From: Desulfobacca sp.
GTDB lineage: Bacteria; Desulfobacterota; Desulfobaccia; Desulfobaccales; Desulfobaccaceae
DNA length: 64,000 nt
Assembly (NCBI GenBank): GCA_020725545.1
Contig: DYEV01000004.1
Span: forward strand, 1 to 64,000
Direction of reading: 5' to 3'
Shown here: piece by piece, positions 1 to 8,865 of the stretch
Numbering within the stretch: position 1 is the first letter of the stretch
Layout: the number at the start of each line of letters is the position of its first letter
The notes under the pieces: model-generated
Database searches by the model: none
What the model was told of the DNA's origin: nothing
What the model saw: the letters and a program-made list of their open reading frames with translations, nothing else
Position numbers and translations under genes: made by a program

Positions 1-25
1 ATCGCCCTGCTGAGGGCCCAAAGAG

Positions 26-175
26 GGTTGATGTTATCAATCAGGGCATCCTGATAACCGAGAAAGACATAAAATGGTTGTCATGAGATAGCAAATGAAG
101 ACCTAGTTCCTTTGTGATTGATAATTTGATCCGAAATTAAAGGCAAATTGAAAATACCCTTTATGCAACGGTCTC
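26..175. repeat. Diverged 150-bp direct repeat, copy 1
   Basis: This stretch matches 14556-14705 at a constant offset of 14530, with roughly 70% identity by eye. The best-kept core is TATCAATCAGGGCATCCT; CATGAGATA-like and TTCCTTTGTGAT blocks are also kept, and both copies end in GGTCTC. No intact reading frame is shared, so it is probably non-coding or a gene remnant. The repeat ends where similarity to the CapK-like gene begins, and the last codons and stop of that broken gene come from the repeat. Confidence 0.75.
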
Positions 176-1350
176 AAGTTGAGCTTCGATAAGATTGGTA
201 ACGCCGCTGAAAAAATATGTCCCCGTTACATATCCCCTATCGGGAAAATACAAAATATCTTCTTTGCGCCCTTCCAGGCTCTTCATGACGGGCATTTCTC
301 GGCCGCAGGCACATTTTTCCAGCCCAGCTCTGACAGCCAGGTCTCCCAGGCGATATCGGATAAGAACCATAACGGTATCAGCGTCGGCAAAAGGAGTAAA
401 AGCTACTTCTCCGAGCGTGTTATCAGGAAGGGGGTTGCCGTCACTCGATACAATCTCGGTAATACCGGATTCTAAATTATCATGCATTATACCGTATTCG
501 CAATCGCACCAGAAACAGCTGGGATCAGAAGACGAGTACTGATTAAAGACCCGACAGTCGAAGGCCTCTTCTAAAAGGTGGCGATGCTCTGGTCTGGGCA
601 GCTGCAGCCCCAGGCGCCGTCCGACTCTGGCGATTACCTGCATGGATGACGGGGTGCCATCGATTAATTCCGGATTGAAGTGATTCATGGCATGGACGTA
701 ATAGGGAATAGCTGAGGGCGAGAGATGGAAAGCGGAACAGAGGAGGGATTTGCCCGGTATATTCCAACGGCAGTAGTTGTGGACCTCCTGGGGTTGGGGG
801 GGGGGACAACGTGACGAGCAGAGAATTGGACTCGGCGAGGGAAAAAAGGGTCAGGAAGACCGGCCCAGTGGCGCAAGCGCGCTACAAATCCCCATTTACG
901 GGAAAAAGATTCCTGGGTAAAGTAAACGGTCAGGGGAGTACCGGTGGTGCCGCTGGTTGATCCCTTCAGGTATTTTTTCTTATCAATTAATTCGTTGCAG
1001 AATAATTTCTCGTTACCTCGGAGTTGGTATTTGTCTAATGTTGGCAATAAACTAAGGTCTTCCAGTTTTTTGAAATCCTCAGGGTTGCAGCCCAGTTCTT
1101 TTTTCATGTTCCGATAATAAGGAACGTGTTGGAAGGCAATATCGAGGGTTTGCCGCATTCTTTGCAATTGATAGTCCAGGAGTTGTTCGAGACGCCAATA
1201 CTGACTATTGAGGAGAAAGTTATACTGCTCCCGCATAATTTTAGTGCTGGCCCGCTGGTAACGGAATTGCAACCCTTTAATGGAAACCATCAAATTTTGG
1301 AACCAGATGGGAGACTTATTATAAATTATTTCAAAATAGTTTAGCGACAT
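161..1350 (-). pseudogene. CapK/phenylacetate-CoA ligase-like adenylating enzyme, frameshifted and truncated
   Basis: Two frames together encode a CapK-type member of the AMP-binding (PaaK) superfamily, often found in polysaccharide clusters. The upstream frame (1350 to about 800) carries the adenylate-forming P-loop motif KGSTSGTTGTPL. The second frame (to 161) carries YSSSDPSCFW and IRYRLGDLAV, followed by a CACG zinc-ligand-like motif. The frames meet at a run of ten G at 796-805; shifting there restores continuous protein (PQEVHNYCRWNIPGK and on). About 12 residues expected between LPRP and EHRHLLEEAF are missing, and the C-terminus stops early in sequence derived from the adjacent repeat. 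Three lesions make it a likely pseudogene. A sequencing error could explain only the G-run shift. Confidence 0.8.
796..805. repeat. Poly-G tract (10 bases) at frameshift
   Basis: Ten consecutive G on the plus strand (C in the coding sense) inside the CapK-like gene, exactly where the reading frame changes. Such tracts slip easily, either during replication (phase variation) or in sequencing. Confidence 0.85.
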
Positions 1351-1373
1351 GTCATCCTCTCAAGTAATGATAA

Positions 1374-2702
1374 TCATATTCTCTGTCTATTCTTCGAAGA
1401 TAATTTAATAATTATAACTATAAGTAACGCATATAAAAAAGACTGTGAAATAGACAAGATCAATAAACCCATTTTTATATTGTTAAAATATCCACCAATA
1501 CAGAAACTAATTATGGCAGAACCTAATAATAATGTTTGCCATTGTAGATTCAATAGATTTTTCTGTTCTGACCACAGCACACTTGTTAATGGACTGACTA
1601 TAAAGCGAAAGAACAGCACCGGCGTCAAATATTGAATGTATTCACCTGCTATAACCCATTCCTCGCCAAACGCTATTTTAAAAATAAAGGGAGCAAAGAA
1701 CAATAATAAAACAGAGGGAATTATTGCCAACATGCCAAGATATTTTATAATTTTCCGCAAGAAAAAAGCTCTTTGGTCACTATACTTATTTTCCTCATAG
1801 CGTTGAAAAAAAACCTGAGCGACCGATTCACTAATAAAACCTAATGGCCAGTAGAGAACCCGATAGCCCAGAAAATAATATCCCGCTACGATACTGCCAA
1901 AAAAATAGGTTATAATGAGAATCGGTAATTTGTGAGCCCCAAAATTCGCTAAAATTGCCCAGCTATCAAGGAGTGGGAACCGGAAATATTCTTTCCCCCG
2001 TAATAAAAGATTATTTAGGCTAAGATTCTTAACAATTGCTTTTCCCTGGCGAAAGCTTTGCTGTATTAACACACCTGTTGCCGTCGCCCAGAGGGCTATT
2101 TGACCGAAAATCAGCCCGGCTGGACTGGCCCGGATAAAGGCCCCGCAACCTATCTGGACGCCCGCACCAGCTAGAGCACCAGCTAACCGGGATATGGCCA
2201 GCAAGCTGAATTGTTTTTGTCGGGTAGTCCAATAATTATTGACATTATGCAAACCTATCAGGAAAATGTTTACAGGAGCCAACCAAAGCCATTGAGCTAA
2301 TTCTGGAGTTTTCAGTAAATTGGCAATATGCTGCCGAAATAAGGCCACTGCGACGAGAGACAAAATACTCATGCATATTACTATTATTATAGCAAGTAAT
2401 GCCACATCTCTTGCCTCATCATCCTTATCAGGAAGCATGATTGCTATTTCATAACGCCAACTAGCCACTACCGCAATCATGTTGCTCAGGGAAAGAAAGG
2501 CGGCCATGATGCCAAAATCAGAAGGAGAATATAGGCGCGTAAGTATCGGCGCAGTTACAATACCCAACCCCTGGGCCGCCAAGCTGCTGGTCATCAATGA
2601 TAACACATGGGCAGCGAAACTGCCGCGCGCCGGCAAGAAAGATCTGTTGCCAAAAAGAGATGACAAACGCACTGACTGGCCAATCCTTTGATTTATTGAC
2701 AA
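1374..2702 (-). CDS. Wzx-type polysaccharide flippase (MOP superfamily)
   Basis: A 442-residue integral membrane protein of about 12 hydrophobic segments. The N-terminal part (LTSSLAAQGLGIVTAPILTR, then LYSPSDFGIMAA) has the start typical of Wzx/RfbX oligosaccharide flippases, which move undecaprenyl-linked repeat units across the inner membrane. Length is normal for the family. It is followed by the broken CapK-like gene and preceded by a GT4, so it most likely serves the left EPS locus. The gene is richer in A+T than the neighbouring UDP-sugar genes, especially its 3' half, which is common for transferred flippase genes. The substrate cannot be told from sequence. Confidence 0.85.
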   Translation of the reverse strand: MSINQRIGQSVRLSSLFGNRSFLPARGSFAAHVLSLMTSSLAAQGLGIVTAPILTRLYSPSDFGIMAAFLSLSNMIAVVASWRYEIAIMLPDKDDEARDVALLAIIIVICMSILSLVAVALFRQHIANLLKTPELAQWLWLAPVNIFLIGLHNVNNYWTTRQKQFSLLAISRLAGALAGAGVQIGCGAFIRASPAGLIFGQIALWATATGVLIQQSFRQGKAIVKNLSLNNLLLRGKEYFRFPLLDSWAILANFGAHKLPILIITYFFGSIVAGYYFLGYRVLYWPLGFISESVAQVFFQRYEENKYSDQRAFFLRKIIKYLGMLAIIPSVLLLFFAPFIFKIAFGEEWVIAGEYIQYLTPVLFFRFIVSPLTSVLWSEQKNLLNLQWQTLLLGSAIISFCIGGYFNNIKMGLLILSISQSFLYALLIVIIIKLSSKNRQRI

Positions 2703-2816
2703 TCTATGGTTAAGAGGCTTTTAAAGGCAACGTAAGGCATCTGCCCTTTTCAAACGATATACCCTGCGTCCCAGCAAGCTATGAGAATAAGATTAATTGA
2801 TATATTTCCACCAGCA

Positions 2817-4121
2817 CTATCCCTGACATGCTGATCTGACCGTTTTTTCCAAGTAAGCCAAGGCCTTATTAGCCAACCGTTCCCGGCTAAAGCTGTCAAT
2901 AAAATTGTGATCTGGACGTATAATTAAAGCGTTACCTCTGAGATAATTGTTTAAAAGAAACTCCTTGATCTCAGTTACATCTGTGCCCAAGGGAAATCCG
3001 GCACCGGCTTTTACTAAAAATTGTCCTGCTGTGGAGTTGTCATTCATGCCTATTCCTACAATAGGTGTCCCAGACCGAACAAACTCAAAGATTTTAGCCG
3101 GTAAAACATAATCTACCCTGTAATCCTGTCCTTCCAAAAATAGCAAGCCATTTGCATCCCGTTGAGCTCGCAAAGCAGTCTCGCGGTCCACTAACCCCAC
3201 GATTTTCACTGAAGTTGCGATACCAGATAACTCCGCCAGAAGCGAAATCTCCTCTAATCTGCGTCCGTAAAATAGAATTTCAATGCCGTCCGGAGACAGG
3301 TGCCCGTCTGTAATGAGCTCCCGGACGGCGGCAAAAAAGGGGGCGGGATTTCGTTTCCCATAAATGGCGCCGGTATAAACAAAGCGAAGTTTGCCGTCCT
3401 GAGGAAATAACGGTTGTGGATTCAGACAATCATAATCCTCAGGGTCAAAGCCATTTTCCACCGTCACACAGGGAAGGGAATATCTCCGGAGGAATTCCTG
3501 CCGCATGGGTTCGGCTACTGCCATAAGCAGATCTGCGGTCTGAATAGTCCTTCTTTCCAATTGATCAGCAAGGGCTGAAAAAGGCCAGACACCGTGTGAA
3601 AATTCACTCCCACTCCAGAAATCCCGATAATCTGCCACCCAGGGAATCCGTAAAATTTTTTTCAGCTCATGGGCCACAATATGACAGGTGGCTGGACTGA
3701 AAGTGCTGATCAGGATATCGTATTTTGTTTTACGACCCAAACTCTTGCCGGCTTGCACCAGAAACGGGACATACGGCAGATCAATATCATAGAGAGGCCC
3801 CAGCAATCCTGCAATGTGGTCATTTATTAATCTGATTTTTCGGAAAAACCCGCTTTTCTGATCAGTGGGGGAAGATTGACTTGAGCCCTCGGCGAGGCGG
3901 GAGCTCAGGCCGGAACCAACCCCGACTTCACAAACCTTGTAACCGTCCTCGTGAGTTCTCTCCTCAAAAGAAACCAGACCTCTTTCATGAAGCTCTTTTT
4001 GCGTGGTTAACACCGCCACCTGGTGCCCTGCCCGGCTCCAATATTTGGCCCAGGAATGAGGACGCAAGGCGCCTGGACTGTTGCGAGGAGGGAAAGCGAC
4101 GCTTATTATTAGAATATTCAA
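2817..4121 (-). CDS. Glycosyltransferase family 4
   Basis: A 434-residue GT-B fold glycosyltransferase. It opens with the Rossmann-like NILIISVAFPPRNSPGALRP motif of the glycosyltransferase-4 N-terminal domain. The C-terminal half has the donor-site pattern (RFVYTGAIYGKRNP, GLLFLEGQDYRVDYVLPAKI, then FEFVRSGTPIVGIG), although the usual E-x7-E is partly replaced by the KIFEFVRSG block. The start is TTG, with GAGGAT just upstream. It lies between the wecB-like gene and the flippase gene and probably adds one sugar of the left-locus repeat unit on the cytoplasmic face of the membrane. Donor and linkage are unknown. Confidence 0.85.
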   Translation of the reverse strand: MNILIISVAFPPRNSPGALRPHSWAKYWSRAGHQVAVLTTQKELHERGLVSFEERTHEDGYKVCEVGVGSGLSSRLAEGSSQSSPTDQKSGFFRKIRLINDHIAGLLGPLYDIDLPYVPFLVQAGKSLGRKTKYDILISTFSPATCHIVAHELKKILRIPWVADYRDFWSGSEFSHGVWPFSALADQLERRTIQTADLLMAVAEPMRQEFLRRYSLPCVTVENGFDPEDYDCLNPQPLFPQDGKLRFVYTGAIYGKRNPAPFFAAVRELITDGHLSPDGIEILFYGRRLEEISLLAELSGIATSVKIVGLVDRETALRAQRDANGLLFLEGQDYRVDYVLPAKIFEFVRSGTPIVGIGMNDNSTAGQFLVKAGAGFPLGTDVTEIKEFLLNNYLRGNALIIRPDHNFIDSFSRERLANKALAYLEKTVRSACQG

Positions 4122-4169
4122 AATATCCTCAACGAGTCAGGAAGACATCATATATTCAATTTTTTTTCA

Positions 4170-5258
4170 TTAACCGTAGACTTGAAAGACTTCAACTATA
4201 CGAGATGCAGTTTTACCATCCCATAATTCCGGTTTGATTGCATTATTTGGCATGCTGTTGAGACGCTCCAAGCTTTCCTTGACGATCGTAGCAGATTGGC
4301 AGACAACAAGGCGATTTGTCCCTTGTTGAATGGTAATAGGGCGTTCGGTATTGGGACGCAAGGTAAGGCAAGGAATCCCCAAATAAGAAGTCTCTTCCTG
4401 CACACCTCCTGAATCGGTTAATACCAGACTGGCATGATGTTCTAATGCCAAAAAATCCAAATAACCCAGCGGCTCAATCAAAAGCAAGTTTTCTTGTTCT
4501 AACCCAAGATTGCTGGTAGGTATTTTCTGTCGGGTGCGGGGATGTACTGGAAATATGACCGGAAATTCTCGAGAAATATCAACTAACGCCGAGATAATTT
4601 CCTGCAAAGCAGCAGGGTTGTCCACATTACTAGGCCGATGCAACGTTACCAGGACGTACCGATTTAAATTCCACAATTTTTTTAACCTGGGCCACTGGGC
4701 CTTTGCTAAAGGCAACAAACGCACCAGGGTGTCGATCATGATATTGCCGACAAAATGGATTCTTTCCGGGGCGACTCCTTCCCGCAGGAGGTTTTCGTCA
4801 CCGTCTCGGGAGGGCGTGAAGAGCAGATCGGCAATTTGGTCAGTGAGCAGGCGGTTGATCTCCTCGGGCATGGTGCGATCAAATGACCGCAGGCCGGCCT
4901 CGAGGTGGGCGACTTTTACTCCCAGTTTGCTGCAGACCAGAGCGCAGGCGATGGTGGAATTCACATCGCCCGGAACAATCACCCAATCAGGCCGGTGTTC
5001 CAAAACGACCGGCTCAAAGCGGAGCATGATGTTGGCAGTCTGCCAGGCGTGGGTCCCCGAACCAACTTCCAGATTGATATCGGGCTTCGGAAGGTCCAAC
5101 TCCTCGAAAAATATTTGGGACATGTTGGAATCATAATGTTGACCGGTATGGACCAGGATTTGCTCGAATTTATCAGGATAGAGCCCCATCTCTCTCATGA
5201 GCGGCCCAATTTTCATAAAATTGGGCCGGGCCCCGACAATATGCATAATTTTCATCAT
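4170..5258 (-). CDS. wecB: UDP-N-acetylglucosamine 2-epimerase (non-hydrolysing)
   Basis: 362 residues, full length for WecB/MnaA, which interconverts UDP-GlcNAc and UDP-ManNAc in the cytoplasm. Family signatures are clear: IVGARPNFMKIGPLM, HTGQHYD, VPGDVNSTIA, HLEAGLRSFDRTMPEEINR, VTLHRPSNVDN, and LTDSGGVQEE with following GIPCLTLRPNTERP. It lies downstream of a WbpE-like aminotransferase and a WbpA-like dehydrogenase. Within the operon it could supply UDP-ManNAc or act as a WbpI-type epimerase on a diacetamido uronate; the sequence does not decide. Two further epimerases of this family occur in the window (42995-44110 and 51509-52615). Confidence 0.93.
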   Translation of the reverse strand: MMKIMHIVGARPNFMKIGPLMREMGLYPDKFEQILVHTGQHYDSNMSQIFFEELDLPKPDINLEVGSGTHAWQTANIMLRFEPVVLEHRPDWVIVPGDVNSTIACALVCSKLGVKVAHLEAGLRSFDRTMPEEINRLLTDQIADLLFTPSRDGDENLLREGVAPERIHFVGNIMIDTLVRLLPLAKAQWPRLKKLWNLNRYVLVTLHRPSNVDNPAALQEIISALVDISREFPVIFPVHPRTRQKIPTSNLGLEQENLLLIEPLGYLDFLALEHHASLVLTDSGGVQEETSYLGIPCLTLRPNTERPITIQQGTNRLVVCQSATIVKESLERLNSMPNNAIKPELWDGKTASRIVEVFQVYG

Positions 5259-5297
5259 GGTATACGATCTATTTCCTCAGGAAAGATGAGGAGTATC

Positions 5298-6416
5298 TTA
5301 TTTGGACTTGACAGTCTTGATGATAACATCCTGTTGATCGGCCCCAAGATACGGATGCATGGGCACACTAAAAATTTGCTGGGCGATCTGTTCGCTCACC
5401 GGGAAATCCCCGGGCCGGTGGCCCAGGTGTATGAAGGCCCTCTGTAGATGAAGGGGTATTGGATAATACACGGCGGTGGGGATGCCGGCGGCCTTGAGGC
5501 GGTTCTGCAGAACCTGGCGTTGGTCGCTGAGGACGGAGTACTGGGCCCAGACCGAGGTGCACTCCGGGGCGACAAAGGGTGTTGTGACCACCTCCTTGAG
5601 GCCGGCGGTATAACGCGCCGCCACTTCTTCCCGGTCTGCGACCTCCTGCTGGAAGATGTCCAACTTGACCAGCAGCACGGCCGCCTGGATGGTGTCCAGG
5701 CGCCCGTTGAGGCCGATGCGGACGTTCTCATAACGATCCCGACCCTGGCCGTGGTTGCGGATGGAACGCAGGATTTCGGCCAAGCCGTCGTCGTTGGTAA
5801 AAACGGCGCCACCGTCGCCATAGCCGCCTAAAGGTTTGGCCGGGAAAAAGGAGGTGGCAGCGACATCGGCCAGGGAGCAGGTTTTCCGGCCTTTGTAGGT
5901 GGCGCCGAAGGATTGGGCCGCATCTTCGATGACAAAGAGTTGGTGCTGGCGAGCAATGGCGTTAATGGCATCGTAGTCGGCCGGCTGGCCGAAGAGGTCC
6001 ACCGGGATGATGCCCCGGGGTCTGAGGGCGGCTGTCTGTGGATTTTGGCCGAGGCCGGCGATAGCTTGTTCCAAGGCCTGTGGATCAAGATTATAAGTTT
6101 TGGGATCGATATCCACAAAGACGGCCGTCGCCCCCAATAATTGTATGACTTCGGCCGTGGCGATGAAAGTAAAGGGCGTCGTAAAAATGGCGTCCCCCGG
6201 GCCCACGTCATAAGCCATCAGTGGCATGAGGAGGGCGTCGGTGCCCGAGGAGCAGGTAATGGCGTGCTTGACCCCGACGTACGCGGCCAAGCGCTCCTCC
6301 AACTCAAAAACCTCTGGTCCCATGATATACTGGCCGTGCGCCAGAACCCGTTGGATGCGGTCATTGATGGCCGGGAGGATCGCCTTTTGTTGGGTTTTAA
6401 GATCAATGAAATCCAT
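5298..6416 (-). CDS. DegT/DnrJ/EryC1 sugar aminotransferase (WbpE-like)
   Basis: 372-residue PLP-dependent aminotransferase of the DegT/DnrJ/EryC1 family, which transfers an amino group to a keto sugar nucleotide. The PLP-binding lysine is K194 in SFFPAKPLGGYGDGGA. CSSGTDALLMPL (around 55-66) and EDAAQSFGATYKGRK (around 164-178) are the other family motifs. It follows the WbpA-like dehydrogenase gene, so a 3-amino uronic acid route (WbpE type) is likely. No WbpB oxidoreductase or WbpD acetyltransferase is visible in the window; those may lie beyond the left edge. The start ATG follows GAGGTATT. Confidence 0.9.
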   Translation of the reverse strand: MDFIDLKTQQKAILPAINDRIQRVLAHGQYIMGPEVFELEERLAAYVGVKHAITCSSGTDALLMPLMAYDVGPGDAIFTTPFTFIATAEVIQLLGATAVFVDIDPKTYNLDPQALEQAIAGLGQNPQTAALRPRGIIPVDLFGQPADYDAINAIARQHQLFVIEDAAQSFGATYKGRKTCSLADVAATSFFPAKPLGGYGDGGAVFTNDDGLAEILRSIRNHGQGRDRYENVRIGLNGRLDTIQAAVLLVKLDIFQQEVADREEVAARYTAGLKEVVTTPFVAPECTSVWAQYSVLSDQRQVLQNRLKAAGIPTAVYYPIPLHLQRAFIHLGHRPGDFPVSEQIAQQIFSVPMHPYLGADQQDVIIKTVKSK

Positions 6417-6447
6417 AATACCTCAGATATGTGAGCATTGCCTAAAA

Positions 6448-7752
6448 TCAGGCCTGATAGATGTGAGGGCCGCTGATCCCCTTGAAGGCGTTGCGGGTGT
6501 CGACAATAAGAGGAGACTTGGCAGCGATCCACTCATAATCATACGCCGAGTGATCCGTGACCAGCAGGACACAGTCTACCTGTTGCAGCGTCGCCTCAGT
6601 AAGAGGGACGGAAGCCAACTCGATACCGGGATAATGGCGCATGCCGCCACAGCGGGGGATATGTGGATCATTATACTCCACTTTGGCCCCTTTTTCTCGC
6701 AGAATCTGAATAATTTTCATGGCAGGGGATTCCCGGTTATCGTCCACATCCTTTTTATAAGCCAGACCCAAGACCAGAATTTTAGCGTTTTTCAGGGCCT
6801 TGCCGTATTCATTGAGGACCTCCATCACCCGGGTCACCACAAAATACGGCATATTTGAATTGATATCCCCGGCCAGTTCGATGAAGCGGGTGCTGAAATC
6901 GTACTCCCGGGCCTTCCAGGTGAGGTAAAAAGGGTCTATGGGGATGCAGTGGCCGCCCAGGCCAGGACCTGGGTAAAAGGCCTGGAAGCCGAACGGTTTG
7001 GTTTTGGAAGCTTCGATAACCTCGAAAATATCAATGCCCATGCGCAGGCAGAGCATCTTCAGTTCGTTGACCAAGGCGATATTGACGGCCCGATAGGTAT
7101 TCTCCAGAATTTTGCTGAGTTCGGCGGCCCGGGTGGAGGAGACCGGCACCACTTTATCGATCACCTGGGAATAAAGGGCCACGCCTTGTTCCAGGCAGGC
7201 CGGCGTGATGCCGCCCACCACTTTGGGAATGGTTCGAACCACGAACTGGGTGTTCCCTGGGTCTTCCCGTTCTGGGGAGTAGACCAGATAGAACTCCTTG
7301 CCTACACTAAGTTTTTTAGTGAGCAATGGCAGCATAACTTCGTCGGTGGTACCGGGGTAAGTGGTGGATTCCAGGGAGACCAACTGTCCGGGCCGCAGCA
7401 CCGCAGCAATAAGCTCGGTGGTCTTCACCACATATTGCAGATCAGGTTCCCGATTAGCATCCAGGGGCGTGGGCACGCAGATGAGTAAGACATCGGGTTC
7501 TGACAGGCGCCGCATATCGGCGGTAGCCTCGAATTGCTGACGCTGCCGCAGGTCGGCGATCCCGGCAGCCGGGATGTGTTTGATATACGATTTCCCCTGA
7601 TTCAGCTGTTCCACCTTCTGGGGATCGGTATCGAAACCGAGGATATGAAAGCCTACTTCGCCAAAGCGCAGCACCAGCGGCAGCCCCACATAGCCAAGAC
7701 CGATAATGCCCACCAGCGCCTGTTTCTGGCTGATTTTTTCCAACAGGGTCAT
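6448..7752 (-). CDS. wbpA: UDP-N-acetylglucosamine 6-dehydrogenase (WbpA-like)
   Basis: About 434 residues, UDP-glucose/GDP-mannose dehydrogenase family, oxidising C6 of a UDP-HexNAc to the uronate with NAD+. The NAD Rossmann motif GIIGLGYVGLPL is at the N-terminus, and the catalytic cysteine lies in GPGLGGHCIPIDPFYL near residue 270. STTYPGTTDEV and YSPEREDPGN are typical of the WbpA/TviB branch rather than UDP-glucose dehydrogenase. A TTG three bases upstream is an alternative start; ATG at 7752 is better spaced from GAGGAG. It is flanked by a UDP-glucuronate epimerase and a WbpE-like aminotransferase, giving a UDP-uronic/amino-sugar module. Confidence 0.9.
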   Translation of the reverse strand: MTLLEKISQKQALVGIIGLGYVGLPLVLRFGEVGFHILGFDTDPQKVEQLNQGKSYIKHIPAAGIADLRQRQQFEATADMRRLSEPDVLLICVPTPLDANREPDLQYVVKTTELIAAVLRPGQLVSLESTTYPGTTDEVMLPLLTKKLSVGKEFYLVYSPEREDPGNTQFVVRTIPKVVGGITPACLEQGVALYSQVIDKVVPVSSTRAAELSKILENTYRAVNIALVNELKMLCLRMGIDIFEVIEASKTKPFGFQAFYPGPGLGGHCIPIDPFYLTWKAREYDFSTRFIELAGDINSNMPYFVVTRVMEVLNEYGKALKNAKILVLGLAYKKDVDDNRESPAMKIIQILREKGAKVEYNDPHIPRCGGMRHYPGIELASVPLTEATLQQVDCVLLVTDHSAYDYEWIAAKSPLIVDTRNAFKGISGPHIYQA

Positions 7753-7770
7753 CAAGCAACTCTCCTCAGA

Positions 7771-8787
7771 TTATTTTTTCTTTTGATAATAATCGGTATA
7801 CCAGTCGATAAAATTGCGTATGCCGATTTCAATGGGGGTTTGGGGCTTAAAGCCGACGGCCTGCATCAGATCATCGATATCGGCATAGGTCGCCGGAACA
7901 TCGCCGGGCTGCAGAGGCTGCAGATCCATAACCGCCTGCCGCCCCAGGGCCGCTTCGATGGCCGCAATAAAATGGAGCAGATCCACCGGATTATTATTGC
8001 CGATGTTGTAAAGCGCATACGGGGCGTAACTGGAGGCCGGATCCGGCTCATCACCCCGCCACCGGGGATTGGGCGCTGGAATCCGCGTCAGGACCCGGGC
8101 CACGCCTTCCACAATATCATCAATATACGTAAAGTCCCGGCGCATCTTGCCATAATTAAAGACCTGGATAGGTTCACCAGCCAGGATGGCTTTGGTAAAA
8201 AGAAACAAGGCCATATCCGGGCGCCCCCAGGGGCCGTAGACGGTGAAGAACCTCAAGCCAGTGACCGGCAGACCGTAAAGACTCGCATAGGTATGGGCCA
8301 TGAGCTCATTGGCTTTTTTGGTGGCGGCATAGAGGGACATGGGATGGTCCACATTCTGATGCACCGAAAAAGGCATCTGGGTGTTGGCCCCGTAAACCGA
8401 ACTGGAAGAGGCAAAAACCAGATGTTTTACCTGCTGATGTCGGCAGCCTTCCAGAATATTCAGGAAACCCACCACGTTGCTCTCAACATAGGCATGTGGG
8501 TTCTTCAGCGAATAGCGCACCCCGGCTTGGGCCGCCAGATTGACCACACAGTCAAAATCGTTGGCCCGAAAGAGATTGGCCATACCGGGGCGATCGGCCA
8601 GATCCAGGTGATGGAAGTCAAATCCTTGGTGGCCCTGGAGCTGTGCCAGCCGGTCACGTTTTAGTTGGACATCATAATAATCATTAAGGTTATCGATGCC
8701 AATAACCTGCCAATCCTGCTCCAGAAGTTTTTTTCCCAGGTGGAAGCCGATGAAACCGGCGATCCCGGTGATGAGCACTTTGTTCAT
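7771..8787 (-). CDS. UDP-glucuronate 4-epimerase-like SDR
   Basis: About 338 residues, extended short-chain dehydrogenase/epimerase. It has the NAD-binding [12 protein letters not shown] motif directly after the start, [17 protein letters not shown] and catalytic [26 protein letters not shown] is characteristic of UDP-GlcA 4-epimerases (CapI/LpsL type), which give UDP-galacturonate. The ATG at 8787 is chosen because the Rossmann fold begins there and AAAGGA lies 12 bases upstream; the frame extends four codons to a TTG at 8799. Gap to the next gene (wbpA) is 15-20 bases, so they share a transcript. Confidence 0.88.
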   Translation of the reverse strand: MNKVLITGIAGFIGFHLGKKLLEQDWQVIGIDNLNDYYDVQLKRDRLAQLQGHQGFDFHHLDLADRPGMANLFRANDFDCVVNLAAQAGVRYSLKNPHAYVESNVVGFLNILEGCRHQQVKHLVFASSSSVYGANTQMPFSVHQNVDHPMSLYAATKKANELMAHTYASLYGLPVTGLRFFTVYGPWGRPDMALFLFTKAILAGEPIQVFNYGKMRRDFTYIDDIVEGVARVLTRIPAPNPRWRGDEPDPASSYAPYALYNIGNNNPVDLLHFIAAIEAALGRQAVMDLQPLQPGDVPATYADIDDLMQAVGFKPQTPIEIGIRNFIDWYTDYYQKKK

Positions 8788-8865
8788 CTCAGACAGCAAT
8801 CCTTTATCATTTGCCAGACGCGAGAGGCGGAAACATAGACCACCTCTTCGATGCCATGGGTGGCG

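Noticed and set aside
7534-8664. Long plus-strand open frame (376 codons)
   Set aside because: Antisense to the UDP-glucuronate epimerase and WbpA genes; no recognisable domain or start signal.
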